Shown here piece by piece: positions 23,774-32,226 of a DNA stretch of 45,625 nt. The stretch comes from Alphaproteobacteria bacterium. Lineage in GTDB: Bacteria > Pseudomonadota > Alphaproteobacteria > CAAHEQ01 > UBA3637. The DNA is taken from contig JAFXIF010000041.1 of the NCBI GenBank assembly GCA_017533325.1, forward strand, positions 1 to 45,625, written 5' to 3'. The position numbers were made by a program, and so were the translations under genes. Below the pieces are notes generated by a model. It had not been told where the DNA came from and made no database searches. It saw only the letters and a list, made by a program, of their open reading frames with translations. Each line of letters opens with the position of its first letter. The stretch's first letter is position 1.

Positions 23774-25288
23774 TTATAAACTTCCTTTTTGTCTTTGATT
23801 CGCCAATTTGCTTTTAACAACTTGCAAAGCCGCAACTGACCCATGCAAAAAAGGTAAAACTTTATCTTTCACACGATAACGCTGAACGGCCAAAGAAGCC
23901 TGCCCTTTCTCATTTAAAGTGACAATTCCTGATTGTTGTATCTCATCTAACATCTTGAAAAATTGTAATCTTGTCGTGTCTTCCCCAAGTAAAGCCATGG
24001 CTTTTTCAAATGAAAGATAATTCTTGGGTTTTTCCGCATAAGATTTTACAAAAGCTTTAAAATGGGCAGAAAAAACTTTTAACGCCCTATCACCATCCAT
24101 TAAAAAATATTTATCGCGTTTTTTTATAACAAGCGGACGAACACGTTTAAATGCATCAACATAGCAAATATCCGACTCATAAAGCATTTTCAAAACCGCT
24201 TTAACACTATACGCATAATAGTTTGAAAAGGAAAGCTTTCTTAATATCTCAGTAAGAGTCAAACTTTTTTTAAGAAGTTCATATTCTTTTATTCTTTGTT
24301 TTACTCTGGCAGAAAAAAGCTGGTATGCATTTGAATTTTGAGCAATAATCAAGCGACACCCTTTTGTTATGGAAACCCTTTGTTCAATCAAAGGTCGCAA
24401 CTTACCGCTCTCATTTTCATATAAAACTTTTTCTCGATAAGCTTCATTTAATTCATCATAAAATGCATCCGGATTTTCCTCTTTTAATTTTTTCAACCCG
24501 GGAGTTAAAGAAAAACTTTCTTTCCCTTCCGAATAAATTTCTTTAAATGTTTCAAAAGCATTCGGACAAGAAGAAAGGAAAAATCTTTCTTTTTTTCCTA
24601 TAATATATTTTTTAATTAAAGGATGTTCAGCGCCTTGTTCGTCAAAAAAGATATAATTTTGACGATACATTTTCCCAAGCTGCGTTTCAATTAATGTTCC
24701 AAACCCTTTATGAAGTCCGAGTTTAACAGCAACTTGAGCCGGCGTTATCACCGGCTTATGAAGCATTTTTTCAATTTTTTCACTAAAAATTTCAAACGCT
24801 TTTTCAGACGGGTGCAAAAAAAACATTGTGTCTTTTTTATTTTGCAACACAACATCTTGCAACACATGATTTTCGTCTTCGAATTGAAGATTTAAACGAT
24901 ATAATTCTTTCAATTTTCGGCGAATTCTATCTAATCCGACAAGATGAGATAATTTTTCGCGTAATTCAAGTGGGGCAACACCTTCACGGAAAAAATAAAC
25001 ATCCAGTCCTTTCTCTTGAACAATTCTTGCAATTAATTTCAACGTAAATGAAGTATTTTTTACGGCAAAATAAGAGGGAAATCTTCCCTTTGAATACTGA
25101 CAAACAACAAGGGGTAAAAGTTCACCGTTTTCATTCAAATAACTGACTTTATCTTCATATAATTTTGAAATAATTTCTTGAAATTTTTCTCTTTTTTCCG
25201 GCAACGTTAACCCTAAATAGACAACAAGATCACTGGTTGAAAGATATTCCTTCTTCGGCGAAATTTTTTTGTTATTTTTTTCAAACAT
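23774..25288 (-). CDS. Protein of six winged-helix-like repeats (504 aa), family unknown
   Basis: I do not recognise a named family. The protein is built from six ~75-80-residue units at about 16-93, 104-177, 181-255, 259-335, 342-418 and 424-498. Each unit runs: a helix with L-G-L/L-S; a second helix ending L-x-x-[L/M]-Y; a short turn and strand (x-V-x-[Y/F]-x-[N/D]-E-x-G); P-L-[V/I]; a second strand (K-x-[R/K]-[Y/F]-F-L); and a final helix (A-[F/Y]-x-x-F-[S/K]). Helix-helix-strand-strand order suggests winged-helix or a similar small alpha/beta fold. No signal peptide or membrane segment. It is basic overall, so nucleic-acid or protein binding is possible. It has its own good promoter at 25319-25347. 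Confidence 0.6.
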   Translation of the reverse strand: MFEKNNKKISPKKEYLSTSDLVVYLGLTLPEKREKFQEIISKLYEDKVSYLNENGELLPLVVCQYSKGRFPSYFAVKNTSFTLKLIARIVQEKGLDVYFFREGVAPLELREKLSHLVGLDRIRRKLKELYRLNLQFEDENHVLQDVVLQNKKDTMFFLHPSEKAFEIFSEKIEKMLHKPVITPAQVAVKLGLHKGFGTLIETQLGKMYRQNYIFFDEQGAEHPLIKKYIIGKKERFFLSSCPNAFETFKEIYSEGKESFSLTPGLKKLKEENPDAFYDELNEAYREKVLYENESGKLRPLIEQRVSITKGCRLIIAQNSNAYQLFSARVKQRIKEYELLKKSLTLTEILRKLSFSNYYAYSVKAVLKMLYESDICYVDAFKRVRPLVIKKRDKYFLMDGDRALKVFSAHFKAFVKSYAEKPKNYLSFEKAMALLGEDTTRLQFFKMLDEIQQSGIVTLNEKGQASLAVQRYRVKDKVLPFLHGSVAALQVVKSKLANQRQKGSL

Positions 25289-25318
25289 TTACCACTCCTC
25301 TTAAAAAGATTAAGAAGA

Positions 25319-25347
25319 ATTGTATCAAAAAAACAAAAATTTGTCAA
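25319..25347 (-). promoter_or_regulatory. Promoter of the winged-helix-like repeat gene
   Basis: Minus strand TTGACA, 17 bases, TACAAT, 31 bases before the start codon, which has an AAGAGGAG Shine-Dalgarno. Confidence 0.65.
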
Positions 25348-25369
25348 TATTTTAATAAAACATATTGCA

Positions 25370-26140
25370 TCAGCGCTCTTTTTCTTTATTTAAAAGCGTT
25401 TTCTTTTTCAACATATTTTCAAATTCTTTATTCGAACGGCTGACGGCAAATCTTAAAGCAATATCCTCACCTTGCGCGCCTTTTTTAAGCAAATATTTAA
25501 AGCCTTTTTCATTTTTATGCAACAAAGCCAACACTAAGGGTGGCAAGGTATAAATTCTTGGATTGGGGGATTGAGGCGCCGAATGAATATCAGCCCCTGC
25601 ACTGACTATTTTTTTCAAAACATCTAAACTGCGCGAACGACCGATAAGCGCATAGGATAAAGCCGTTTGCCCATAGTCTGAAACAAAATTCACATCAGCT
25701 CCTGCTTTTAAAAGCGCGCGAACGGTATCCAAATAACCAAAATCAGCTGCAACCATCAATGGTGTTTGTTTATTATCCTTATCCATCACATTTAAATTGG
25801 CGCCTTTTTTTGCCAAAAACGAAACAATATCCGAATAACCGTTTAAAGCAGCTAACCAAAGCGGTGTTTGCCCTTCTTTTTGAGATATATCCACACCGGC
25901 ACCAGCCTCAATCAATAATTTTACTCCTTCAATATTTCCCGTTAACGAAGCAATCATTAACGGCGTATATCCATAAGCCCCTTCCCGATTCAAATCCGAT
26001 TTATTTTTAATCAATGAGCGAATAATTTTTAAATTCCTGTCTTTCACTAGCTGATGAAAAACAGCCGGATTTAATCCCCCGTTAAGCATTTTATGTGTGT
26101 TAACATCAAAACAAAAATCTTGTTCACCGGTTATACTCAT
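25370..26140 (-). CDS. Ankyrin-repeat protein (256 aa)
   Basis: About six ankyrin repeats in residues ~15-225 (for example Y-G-Y-T-P-L-M-I-A-S-L-T-G-N and D-N-K-Q-T-P-L-M-V-A-A-D-F-G). A Lys/Glu-rich tail follows (KKKTLLNKEKER). I start at ATG 26140 behind AAAGGGAAGAAGAG; the upstream in-frame ATG 26203 overlaps the predicted -35 box and is unlikely. The unit with S-Y-A-L-I-G-R-S-R and A-D-I-H is shared with the 22380-23729 protein. No signal peptide. It precedes the winged-helix-like gene on the same strand. Confidence 0.83.
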   Translation of the reverse strand: MSITGEQDFCFDVNTHKMLNGGLNPAVFHQLVKDRNLKIIRSLIKNKSDLNREGAYGYTPLMIASLTGNIEGVKLLIEAGAGVDISQKEGQTPLWLAALNGYSDIVSFLAKKGANLNVMDKDNKQTPLMVAADFGYLDTVRALLKAGADVNFVSDYGQTALSYALIGRSRSLDVLKKIVSAGADIHSAPQSPNPRIYTLPPLVLALLHKNEKGFKYLLKKGAQGEDIALRFAVSRSNKEFENMLKKKTLLNKEKER

Positions 26141-26173
26141 ATTCTCTTCTTCCCTTTTATAAAATTTTAATTC

Positions 26174-26203
26174 CTTATAACATAGAGTTTTATTTTCTGT
26201 CAA
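26174..26203 (-). promoter_or_regulatory. Promoter of the 256-aa ankyrin gene
   Basis: Minus strand TTGACA, 18 bases, TATAAG, 34 bases before ATG 26140. Confidence 0.55.
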
Positions 26204-26288
26204 TAAAAAGGAAAACTCAAAAATAACTTGATTTTTTAAACAAAAAAAGAAATACTTTATTTATCAACAAAGAAAAGGAGTCGTATTT

Positions 26289-28268
26289 ATGCAAAAACCA
26301 GAAATTGTTAAGGTCAACCCTTTTGGGCTGAAGAGTATTTATTGGTTTTATGATTTTATAGCACCCTATTTCAAAAATCCAAGTGAAACTAAATTTTATA
26401 ATCCTGAAACTGGATCTTTTTTTGGAGATAAATTTCATTTCTTACCTTATCCTGATTTTGCTTTTATCGGGTTTCAAAAACGAGACGATCCCCCCATTCT
26501 GGCGAAACATGATTTCAAACTCCACTATGCTGTTGATCACCAAGATCTTGAAAAAGCGTTTGAAATTATCGGCACGATTTGCAACAAATATGATGTATTT
26601 GGATTTAAAATAATTACAGCTCCTTTGGGTCTTGAACATAAAGAAAATGGTTACGAACTTAATGCCCATGAGCAAGATGGGAAAGATTTTACCATTTATA
26701 TCGGAAAAGGCCAAGATAATCCGGAATTTATGGCAAAATTTGTGCAAGAAATTGAAACAGCTTTAAAAAACAATAACATCCGTCCTTCAAAAAATATTGG
26801 CCAAAATCTTTTAAATGGAGATAAACCAATCAACGGATCGGATTATGGATTTTACAGATATCAAAACATTGGCGACAGAGATGAATTTATGGCTCCGCCT
26901 GAGGGAGATTTTATGGAACAAGTAAGCACCAAACAAGACGCTTCTCATCAAGATGAAGATATGTATGATTATTTCCTTGAAATCATAAAAGGATTTAATT
27001 TTTATGATTTTATTATCAATAATTACTATAAAAAAGGGCAAGAAGTTTTTTTCGATCAATATGAAAGAAAACTTGTCGGAAATGCTTTTACAGGATTTTA
27101 CACACCAAAATTTGATGAGAATGATTCGAAATGCCGTCCTCAATCAAAATTTAAACTCCACTATGCCGTTGATCATCAAGATTTAGAAAAAGCCCTTAAA
27201 ATTATTGGTGAAATTTGCAATCAAAATAACATTCCCGGTTTTAAAGTTGTATGTTTTCCTTTTGGCCAAGCAACTCTTAACCAATTTGAGATGCAAAGTG
27301 ATAAAATTCCACCACACCAACAAGATGGGAAAGATTTCACCATTTATATTGGAGAGGGTCAAGATAACCCGGAATTTATGAGATATTTCACACAGTTAAT
27401 TGAACATAATTTCATCAAAAACGGTATTCGACCGGCGCCAAGACTGGGTGAAAATATTTTATTGGGTGATAAACCGATTAATGGATCCATTTATGGCTCC
27501 TATAGATATGAAGTCAATGAAAATGGCATTGAAAACCCAAGAAGAAATTTTGTTGCACCAATTAAGGGGGATTTTATGGAAAATGTTACTGTGTCACCCC
27601 AATCACCTAAAACAATGATGCATACAATCAACATTCCAACACAAAAAGAAATGGAAGAAACAAAAAATGTTTTAAGCAAAATCGGTATTAATTTTTCTAT
27701 TCAAGAAAATGCTGAATTTGCCGTTGAGCGAAATCCTCAAATTCCCTCTTTTAAATTGATTCATCAAGAACCCTATGCCATTCGTTCTTTGTTAAATCAG
27801 ATTAATCAAGAGACTTTTGAAAACACATTTTCTGAAGAATTTGAAAATAAGCAAAAAGCAACACATGTTCAAAAATTACTTAAAAAAATAGGTATTCAAT
27901 CTTATCGTATTCAACCCTTTATGGATAAAACAAACCCTAAAAGAATTGTATTGTGCCAAAATAATGATATTATTCAACAGTTAATGGAAAAGGCTGAAGT
28001 GAGGAATATTTCACAAATGGATATTGCAGCCGTTTCTTCCAGAGAAGAAGCCATCAGATTATGCACCATTCTTAAAAAACATGGAATTCCGGCCGGACGA
28101 GCCGCCTATCAAAATGACGATGGTGTTTATATGTATTCAATTGTTTATAAAATGAATCCTGAAACTGATAAACTTTTAAGGAAATTTAATGCCGGCTTTA
28201 TTGATGAGAAAAATCCGCTCTATACCTTAAAAGATTATGCCCAAAACCAACAACGAAAAATTGGATAA
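26289..28268 (+). CDS. Tandem OspF/SpvC-like phosphothreonine-lyase protein (659 aa)
   Basis: Two copies of one ~210-residue unit (residues ~17-205 and ~237-420; equivalent residues are 212 apart). Each resembles the phosphothreonine lyases OspF, SpvC and HopAI1. In unit 1, K77-L-H79 (K-x-H, catalytic-acid His in the family) is followed by K107 (general-base Lys in F-K-I), then DFTIYIGKGQDN and Y189-R190-Y. In unit 2 the same residues are K289, H291, K319, Y405 and R406. The K-x-H to Lys spacing (28) is close to that in OspF (~30). The family irreversibly removes phosphate from pThr in host MAP kinases. The same fold occurs in class III/IV lanthipeptide synthetases, but no kinase or cyclase domain is present. 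The last ~200 residues hold about three shorter repeats around L-x-K-[I/H]-G-I. No signal peptide. AAAGGAG precedes the ATG. Confidence 0.6.
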   Translation: MQKPEIVKVNPFGLKSIYWFYDFIAPYFKNPSETKFYNPETGSFFGDKFHFLPYPDFAFIGFQKRDDPPILAKHDFKLHYAVDHQDLEKAFEIIGTICNKYDVFGFKIITAPLGLEHKENGYELNAHEQDGKDFTIYIGKGQDNPEFMAKFVQEIETALKNNNIRPSKNIGQNLLNGDKPINGSDYGFYRYQNIGDRDEFMAPPEGDFMEQVSTKQDASHQDEDMYDYFLEIIKGFNFYDFIINNYYKKGQEVFFDQYERKLVGNAFTGFYTPKFDENDSKCRPQSKFKLHYAVDHQDLEKALKIIGEICNQNNIPGFKVVCFPFGQATLNQFEMQSDKIPPHQQDGKDFTIYIGEGQDNPEFMRYFTQLIEHNFIKNGIRPAPRLGENILLGDKPINGSIYGSYRYEVNENGIENPRRNFVAPIKGDFMENVTVSPQSPKTMMHTINIPTQKEMEETKNVLSKIGINFSIQENAEFAVERNPQIPSFKLIHQEPYAIRSLLNQINQETFENTFSEEFENKQKATHVQKLLKKIGIQSYRIQPFMDKTNPKRIVLCQNNDIIQQLMEKAEVRNISQMDIAAVSSREEAIRLCTILKKHGIPAGRAAYQNDDGVYMYSIVYKMNPETDKLLRKFNAGFIDEKNPLYTLKDYAQNQQRKIG

Positions 28269-28370
28269 TTGTTTTGATAAAGGCTTATTTATAAAGGAAA
28301 GGAAAGAATTTTTTAATTTACTCATCTCAAGAAAGGAACCCCCCGGTCTAGCCGGCGATTTTATCTTTAC

Positions 28371-28401
28371 AAAAAACCCCATCTCTTTTTCTGATGGGGT
28401 T
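28371..28401 (-). terminator. Rho-independent terminator of the lipoprotein gene
   Basis: Minus strand AACCCCATC pairs with GATGGGGTT, then a T-run. The 100 bases to its left (28269-28370) hold no gene; a small CCGG-TCTA-GCCGG palindrome is at ~28342. Confidence 0.8.
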
Positions 28402-28430
28402 AAATAGTTTATAAAAATATTTTATCACTC

Positions 28431-29108
28431 TTATTGTAATTTTTTGTTAATTTCATACGTATCATCTAAAATTTGTTTTGCAATATATTCCAATGCATTC
28501 TTAACATTTTCTATCGTGATTTTTCTGTTTACCATTGGAACATCATATCCCCAATAAGCAGCCATCCACTCTGTATCAGATTGCACCGATGTATATCGTT
28601 TGACAAGCTCTTTCTTGCTATTTAAAATTTCAACTGAAATCTTCATTTCCTCTTCTTCGGCAGCAAAAGGGAACCCTAAAAGATTGAGCATTCCTAAAGA
28701 TAATACAGTAGCACTAACAGTTGCAATGCTTTCATAATGTACAATCCTATTCCTATACCCAATATTTAAAACAATATATCCTTTTTTCTCCCCATATGGA
28801 TTTGTTACCTTATTTTTCACAAAATCATCAAAAAGCGTCATTGTATCTTGCATTCTGGGATCTCTAAAAGAAGTTCCCGCCATAGCAGAGGCTTGAACCC
28901 ACCCATTACGGCCAGCGGTACCCATATTATTTGCATTTGCCACAAATCCACCTAATGAAAAAACATTTTCTAAATTTGTGGTATCAATAACAGCTTCAAG
29001 GGCTGGCAATTTTGTTTGATTGTTCACGTCTAAAATATAATCTTGGTGCGTAATATTCTTGCAATTTGTAAGCAAAAATAATGTAGAGAGTAATAAAATT
29101 TTTTTCAT
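28431..29108 (-). CDS. Predicted lipoprotein of unknown function (225 aa)
   Basis: A signal sequence ends in the lipobox L-L-T-N-C16, so the mature protein should be lipid-anchored in the envelope. The rest is a mixed alpha/beta domain. A Gly/Ala/Asn-rich stretch (GGFVANANNMGTAGRNGW) and a short hydrophobic segment around residues 130-150 (VSATVLSLGMLNLLGFPFAA) stand out. The second could be a membrane-associated helix. I recognise no named domain. GAAAGGAAGTTGAA precedes the ATG. A ~205-nt structured leader lies upstream, and a terminator closes the gene as a single-gene unit. Confidence 0.7.
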   Translation of the reverse strand: MKKILLLSTLFLLTNCKNITHQDYILDVNNQTKLPALEAVIDTTNLENVFSLGGFVANANNMGTAGRNGWVQASAMAGTSFRDPRMQDTMTLFDDFVKNKVTNPYGEKKGYIVLNIGYRNRIVHYESIATVSATVLSLGMLNLLGFPFAAEEEEMKISVEILNSKKELVKRYTSVQSDTEWMAAYWGYDVPMVNRKITIENVKNALEYIAKQILDDTYEINKKLQ

Positions 29109-29136
29109 TTCAACTTCCTTTCAATTAAAACAAATA

Positions 29137-29315
29137 CCACCTTGATGAGAGGTGGCAGGAAGTTAGAACCTATTGATCGAATAGTGTAGCATATTCAGTT
29201 ATATAAACCTATTTTACTACCTTCCTGCCATAGGCAAAAAGGTAGTTTTTTACATCTGCTTTCGCAGACAACGATCTAGAGGGTTCTAAACCTCATATCA
29301 GGAATCACCTGATAC
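29137..29315 (-). promoter_or_regulatory. Structured leader RNA with competing helices, upstream of the lipoprotein gene
   Basis: Read on the minus strand, from the predicted start: TATCAGG..CCTGATA hairpin (29314-29296). Next comes a long-range helix, TTAGAACC plus CGATC, pairing 29289-29272 with 29179-29163. It encloses a TCTGC-GAAA-GCAGA hairpin with a GNRA loop (29268-29255) and a hairpin ACTACCTT..AAGGTAGT (29246-29216). A CCACCT..AGGTGG hairpin (29155-29137) is close to the start codon. CTTCCTGCC at 29162-29154 can pair perfectly with GGCAGGAAG at 29229-29221, which would break the inner hairpin. That is a switch-like arrangement. It matches no riboswitch class I can recall. The rest of the 475-base gap (29350-29531) is AT-rich, with no gene seen. 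Confidence 0.5.
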
Positions 29316-29321
29316 GAAATT

Positions 29322-29350
29322 AGTTTTGCATAAAACTATCTTTATGTCAA
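29322..29350 (-). promoter_or_regulatory. Candidate promoter of the structured leader
   Basis: Minus strand TTGACA, 17 bases, then a weak AAAACT -10 box. The first hairpin of the leader begins about eight bases downstream. Confidence 0.4.
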
Positions 29351-29531
29351 ATAAAAACTTTTCAAGATAAAACTCAAAAATTCTTCAATCTTATAAAAAT
29401 CAAATAAATTTTTGCAAAAAATAAATGAATCAGCTTCATTATTCATATTCGAATAAAATATCTTTTCTCAAAAAAAGTTATTTTTCATATACAAAAAACT
29501 CTCATGCTCTAATGCTTAATTTTCTGATTAC

Positions 29532-29561
29532 AAAAAACCCTCGATAAAAATCGAGGGTTTT
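29532..29561 (-). terminator. Rho-independent terminator of the alpha operon
   Basis: AAAACCCTCGA pairs with TCGAGGGTTTT, with the T-run on the minus strand, 23 bases after the rplQ stop codon. Confidence 0.85.
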
Positions 29562-29583
29562 AAGCGTTTAAGTTGAAATAGTC

Positions 29584-30108
29584 TTATTCAGCTGTTTCTT
29601 CTTTAACTGCTTTTTTTGTTGTTCTTTTGGCTTTTGCCGGTTTTTCAGCTGTTTCTTCTTTAGCAGCTTTTGTTGCTTTTGCCGGTTTTTCTTCTTTGAC
29701 TTCTTCAGCAATTTCAACAACTTGACCGGAATCTTTACCTTTAGCTGTTACATCTCTGTCAACGAGTTCGATGATACCCATCGGAGCACAGTCACCAAAA
29801 CGGAAACCGGCTTTTAAAACGCGAACATATCCACCCGGACGAGATTGATAACGCGGAGCCAAAACAGTTAAAAGTTTTTCAACCATAGCTTCGTCACGCA
29901 AGAAAGAAATCAATTGACGACGAACGTGCAATGTGTTTGTCTTTCCTTTTGTGATTAATTTTTCAACAATCGGGCGCAACTCTTTTGCTTTTGGCAATGT
30001 TGTTTTAATTTGTTCATGTTTAATTAAAGAAACTGCCATATTTGCAAACATTGAACGGCGATGAGCTGCTTTTTTATTCAATGTTCTTTTTTTAAATCCG
30101 TGACGCAT
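29584..30108 (-). CDS. rplQ: Ribosomal protein L17
   Basis: 50S subunit protein near the polypeptide exit tunnel. The N-terminus [20 protein letters not shown] and the [18 protein letters not shown] block are diagnostic. The core ends at about residue 130. The remaining ~45 residues are a low-complexity Lys/Ala/Glu tail with repeated KPAKA units, an alphaproteobacterial-style extension, making the protein 174 aa. It is the last gene of the alpha operon, about 130 bases after rpoA. Confidence 0.97.
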   Translation of the reverse strand: MRHGFKKRTLNKKAAHRRSMFANMAVSLIKHEQIKTTLPKAKELRPIVEKLITKGKTNTLHVRRQLISFLRDEAMVEKLLTVLAPRYQSRPGGYVRVLKAGFRFGDCAPMGIIELVDRDVTAKGKDSGQVVEIAEEVKEEKPAKATKAAKEETAEKPAKAKRTTKKAVKEETAE

Positions 30109-30240
30109 TTTTCATTCCTTTCTTCATCACTAAAGCCTTGACGCGCAAAGCTGATAATACATACTGGGCCATCCACACCTCCAACCTTGGCAATGTAAAG
30201 GCCAGACGCCGAAAACAACTTCGACGATTTTTTATTTTAT

Positions 30241-31254
30241 TTAGTTGTCTGTATCAACAGTTGCTGATAAAACTTCCAAATCTTCTGGTGGCCAACCTTC
30301 AACTTGCATACCGAGGTGCAAGTCCATTTCAGCCAATAATTCTTTGATTTCATTTAATGATTTACGACCAAAGTTCGGAGTTCTGAGCATTTCAGATTCT
30401 GTTTTTTGGACCAAATCACCAATGTAGATAATGTTGTCATTTTTAAGACAGTTAGCTGAACGAACGGATAATTCAAGTTCATCCACTTTTAAGAGCAAGT
30501 TTTTGTTAAACGGCAATTCAGCAATCTTATCTTCGATCGTTGCTTCTTCCGGTTCTTCAAAGTTGATGAATGATTTGAGTTGTTCTTGCATGATGCGAGC
30601 GGCCAAAGCAACTGCATCTTCCGGAGATACAACCCCGTTTGTTTCCACTGTCAAATAAAGTTTGTCATAGTCTGTTTGTTGACCGACACGAGCGTTCACA
30701 ACTTTATAGACAACTGATTTAACCGGTGAATAAACCGAGTCAATCGGGATTAAACCGATTGGGCAATCTTCCGGTCTGTTTTGTGAGGCAACAACATAAC
30801 CTTTACCTGTTGAAACCATCATTTCAATATTGATGGATGCACCGGCATCCAATGTGCAGATAACAGCTTCCGGGTTCATAATTTCAACGCTTTGATTCGT
30901 TGTAATTTGACCAGCAGTAACAACACATGGACCTGTCGCATTCAAGTAAATACGTTGCGGTGTTTCAGATTCAACTTTTAAAGCCAATCCTTTGATGTTT
31001 AAGATAATTTCCGTCACATCTTCACGCACACCCGGAATTGATGAAAACTCATGCAAAACACCGTCAATTTTAATTGCATTTACTGCACCACCTTGAAGTG
31101 ATGAAAGTAAAATACGGCGTAAAGCGTTTCCCAATGTTGTCCCAAAGCCTCTTTCTAAAGGTTCAACCACCATCGTAGCCTTAAATCCCGGAACATGCGT
31201 ATCCACGGAAAGGTTAGACGGTTTAATCAAATCTTGCCAGTTTTTTTGAATCAT
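30241..31254 (-). CDS. rpoA: RNA polymerase alpha subunit
   Basis: Assembly platform and UP-element/activator contact subunit of RNA polymerase. The N-terminal domain has [17 protein letters not shown]. The C-terminal domain has [18 protein letters not shown] and a [16 protein letters not shown] helix-hairpin-helix. At 337 aa it has the standard length. I start at ATG 31254 ([15 protein letters not shown]), which matches the family start and has AAAGGGAA upstream; an earlier in-frame codon at 31314 is rejected. Confidence 0.97.
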   Translation of the reverse strand: MIQKNWQDLIKPSNLSVDTHVPGFKATMVVEPLERGFGTTLGNALRRILLSSLQGGAVNAIKIDGVLHEFSSIPGVREDVTEIILNIKGLALKVESETPQRIYLNATGPCVVTAGQITTNQSVEIMNPEAVICTLDAGASINIEMMVSTGKGYVVASQNRPEDCPIGLIPIDSVYSPVKSVVYKVVNARVGQQTDYDKLYLTVETNGVVSPEDAVALAARIMQEQLKSFINFEEPEEATIEDKIAELPFNKNLLLKVDELELSVRSANCLKNDNIIYIGDLVQKTESEMLRTPNFGRKSLNEIKELLAEMDLHLGMQVEGWPPEDLEVLSATVDTDN

Positions 31255-31319
31255 TCTAAGGTTCCCTTTACAAAAAAAGTTGAGAAGAAGAATTTTTTTC
31301 TTCTTCTTATACAATACAA

Positions 31320-31715
31320 TTAGACTCTGCGACGTTTACGTGCGCGGCAGCCATTGTGCGGAATTGAGGTAATATCCTTAATAGATGTGATAACCAAACC
31401 AACAGCTTGAAAAGCACGAAGAGCTGATTCACGACCTGAACCCGGTCCTGTAACCAAAACGTCGATTGTTTTCAAACCATGTTCAACTGCTTTACGAGCA
31501 GCATCATCAGCAGCCATTTGAGCTGCATACGGTGTTGATTTTCTTGAACCTTTAAATCCTTTTAACCCTGCAGATGACCAAGAAATTGTGTTTCCTTGTG
31601 TATCTGTAATGGTTACCATTGTGTTATTAAATGTAGAATTCACATGAGCAACGCCCACAGAGATATTCTTTCTATCGCGATTTTTTGTTCGCGTTGCGAC
31701 TTTCTTTTCAGCCAT
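31320..31715 (-). CDS. rpsK: Ribosomal protein S11
   Basis: 30S platform protein that contacts the mRNA exit region with S7 and S18. It has the [18 protein letters not shown] core, [18 protein letters not shown] and the basic end [13 protein letters not shown]. The length (131 aa) is standard. Confidence 0.98.
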   Translation of the reverse strand: MAEKKVATRTKNRDRKNISVGVAHVNSTFNNTMVTITDTQGNTISWSSAGLKGFKGSRKSTPYAAQMAADDAARKAVEHGLKTIDVLVTGPGSGRESALRAFQAVGLVITSIKDITSIPHNGCRARKRRRV

Positions 31716-31732
31716 AAAATACCCTTTCTAAA

Positions 31733-32110
31733 TTACTTTGTTACTTTTTTCTTACCTGCAATGGCAACAGCTTTACCTTTGCAGGTACGAGCGTTCGTAT
31801 GAGTGCGTTGTCCGCGAACCGGCAACCCTTTACGATGACGCAAACCACGATAACAACCTAAATCCATCAAACGTTTGATGTTTAAGGATACTTCACGACG
31901 CAAGTCACCTTCAACGCGATAATTGTTGTCAATTAATTCGCGAATTTTTAATGTTTCTTCGTCTGTTAATTCATTCACACGTTTATGTGAATCAATATTA
32001 AGAGTGCTGCAAATTTCTTCAGCTTTTTTCCGACCGATACCATAAATATATGTTAAACCAATAACAACAATTTTAGAGGTCGGTATATTTACACCAGCAA
32101 TACGTGCCAA
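31733..32110 (-). CDS. rpsM: Ribosomal protein S13
   Basis: 30S head protein that bridges to the 50S subunit and contacts P-site tRNA. It opens [20 protein letters not shown] and ends with the conserved [13 protein letters not shown] plus a basic tail. First gene of the unit driven by the promoter at 32190-32218. Neither rpmJ nor infA is found between it and adk. Confidence 0.98.
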   Translation of the reverse strand: MARIAGVNIPTSKIVVIGLTYIYGIGRKKAEEICSTLNIDSHKRVNELTDEETLKIRELIDNNYRVEGDLRREVSLNIKRLMDLGCYRGLRHRKGLPVRGQRTHTNARTCKGKAVAIAGKKKVTK

Positions 32111-32189
32111 GGTACTTTCTCCATTAACCTAATAAAAAATAATGACTATTTCATCTAATCATAATGACTAGACACTTAAACGAGTGGGA

Positions 32190-32218
32190 ATTATATACTA
32201 TTTTTCGTTCAGTGTCAA
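32190..32218 (-). promoter_or_regulatory. Consensus promoter of rpsM-rpsK-rpoA-rplQ
   Basis: Minus strand TTGACA, exactly 17 bases, TATAAT. The leader to the rpsM start is about 73 nt and contains two copies of a TAGTCATTAT motif (around 32135 and 32160) that may be part of an autoregulatory site. Confidence 0.82.
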
Positions 32219-32226
32219 GCTCTAAA

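Noticed and set aside
26289-28268. Class III/IV lanthipeptide synthetase
   Set aside because: The lyase-like fold is shared, but no kinase or cyclase domain and no precursor peptide are visible, and the domain is duplicated.
29137-29315. 6S, SRP, RNase P or tmRNA gene
   Set aside because: None of the conserved core sequences of these RNAs is present on either strand. The position and promoter fit a 5' leader better.
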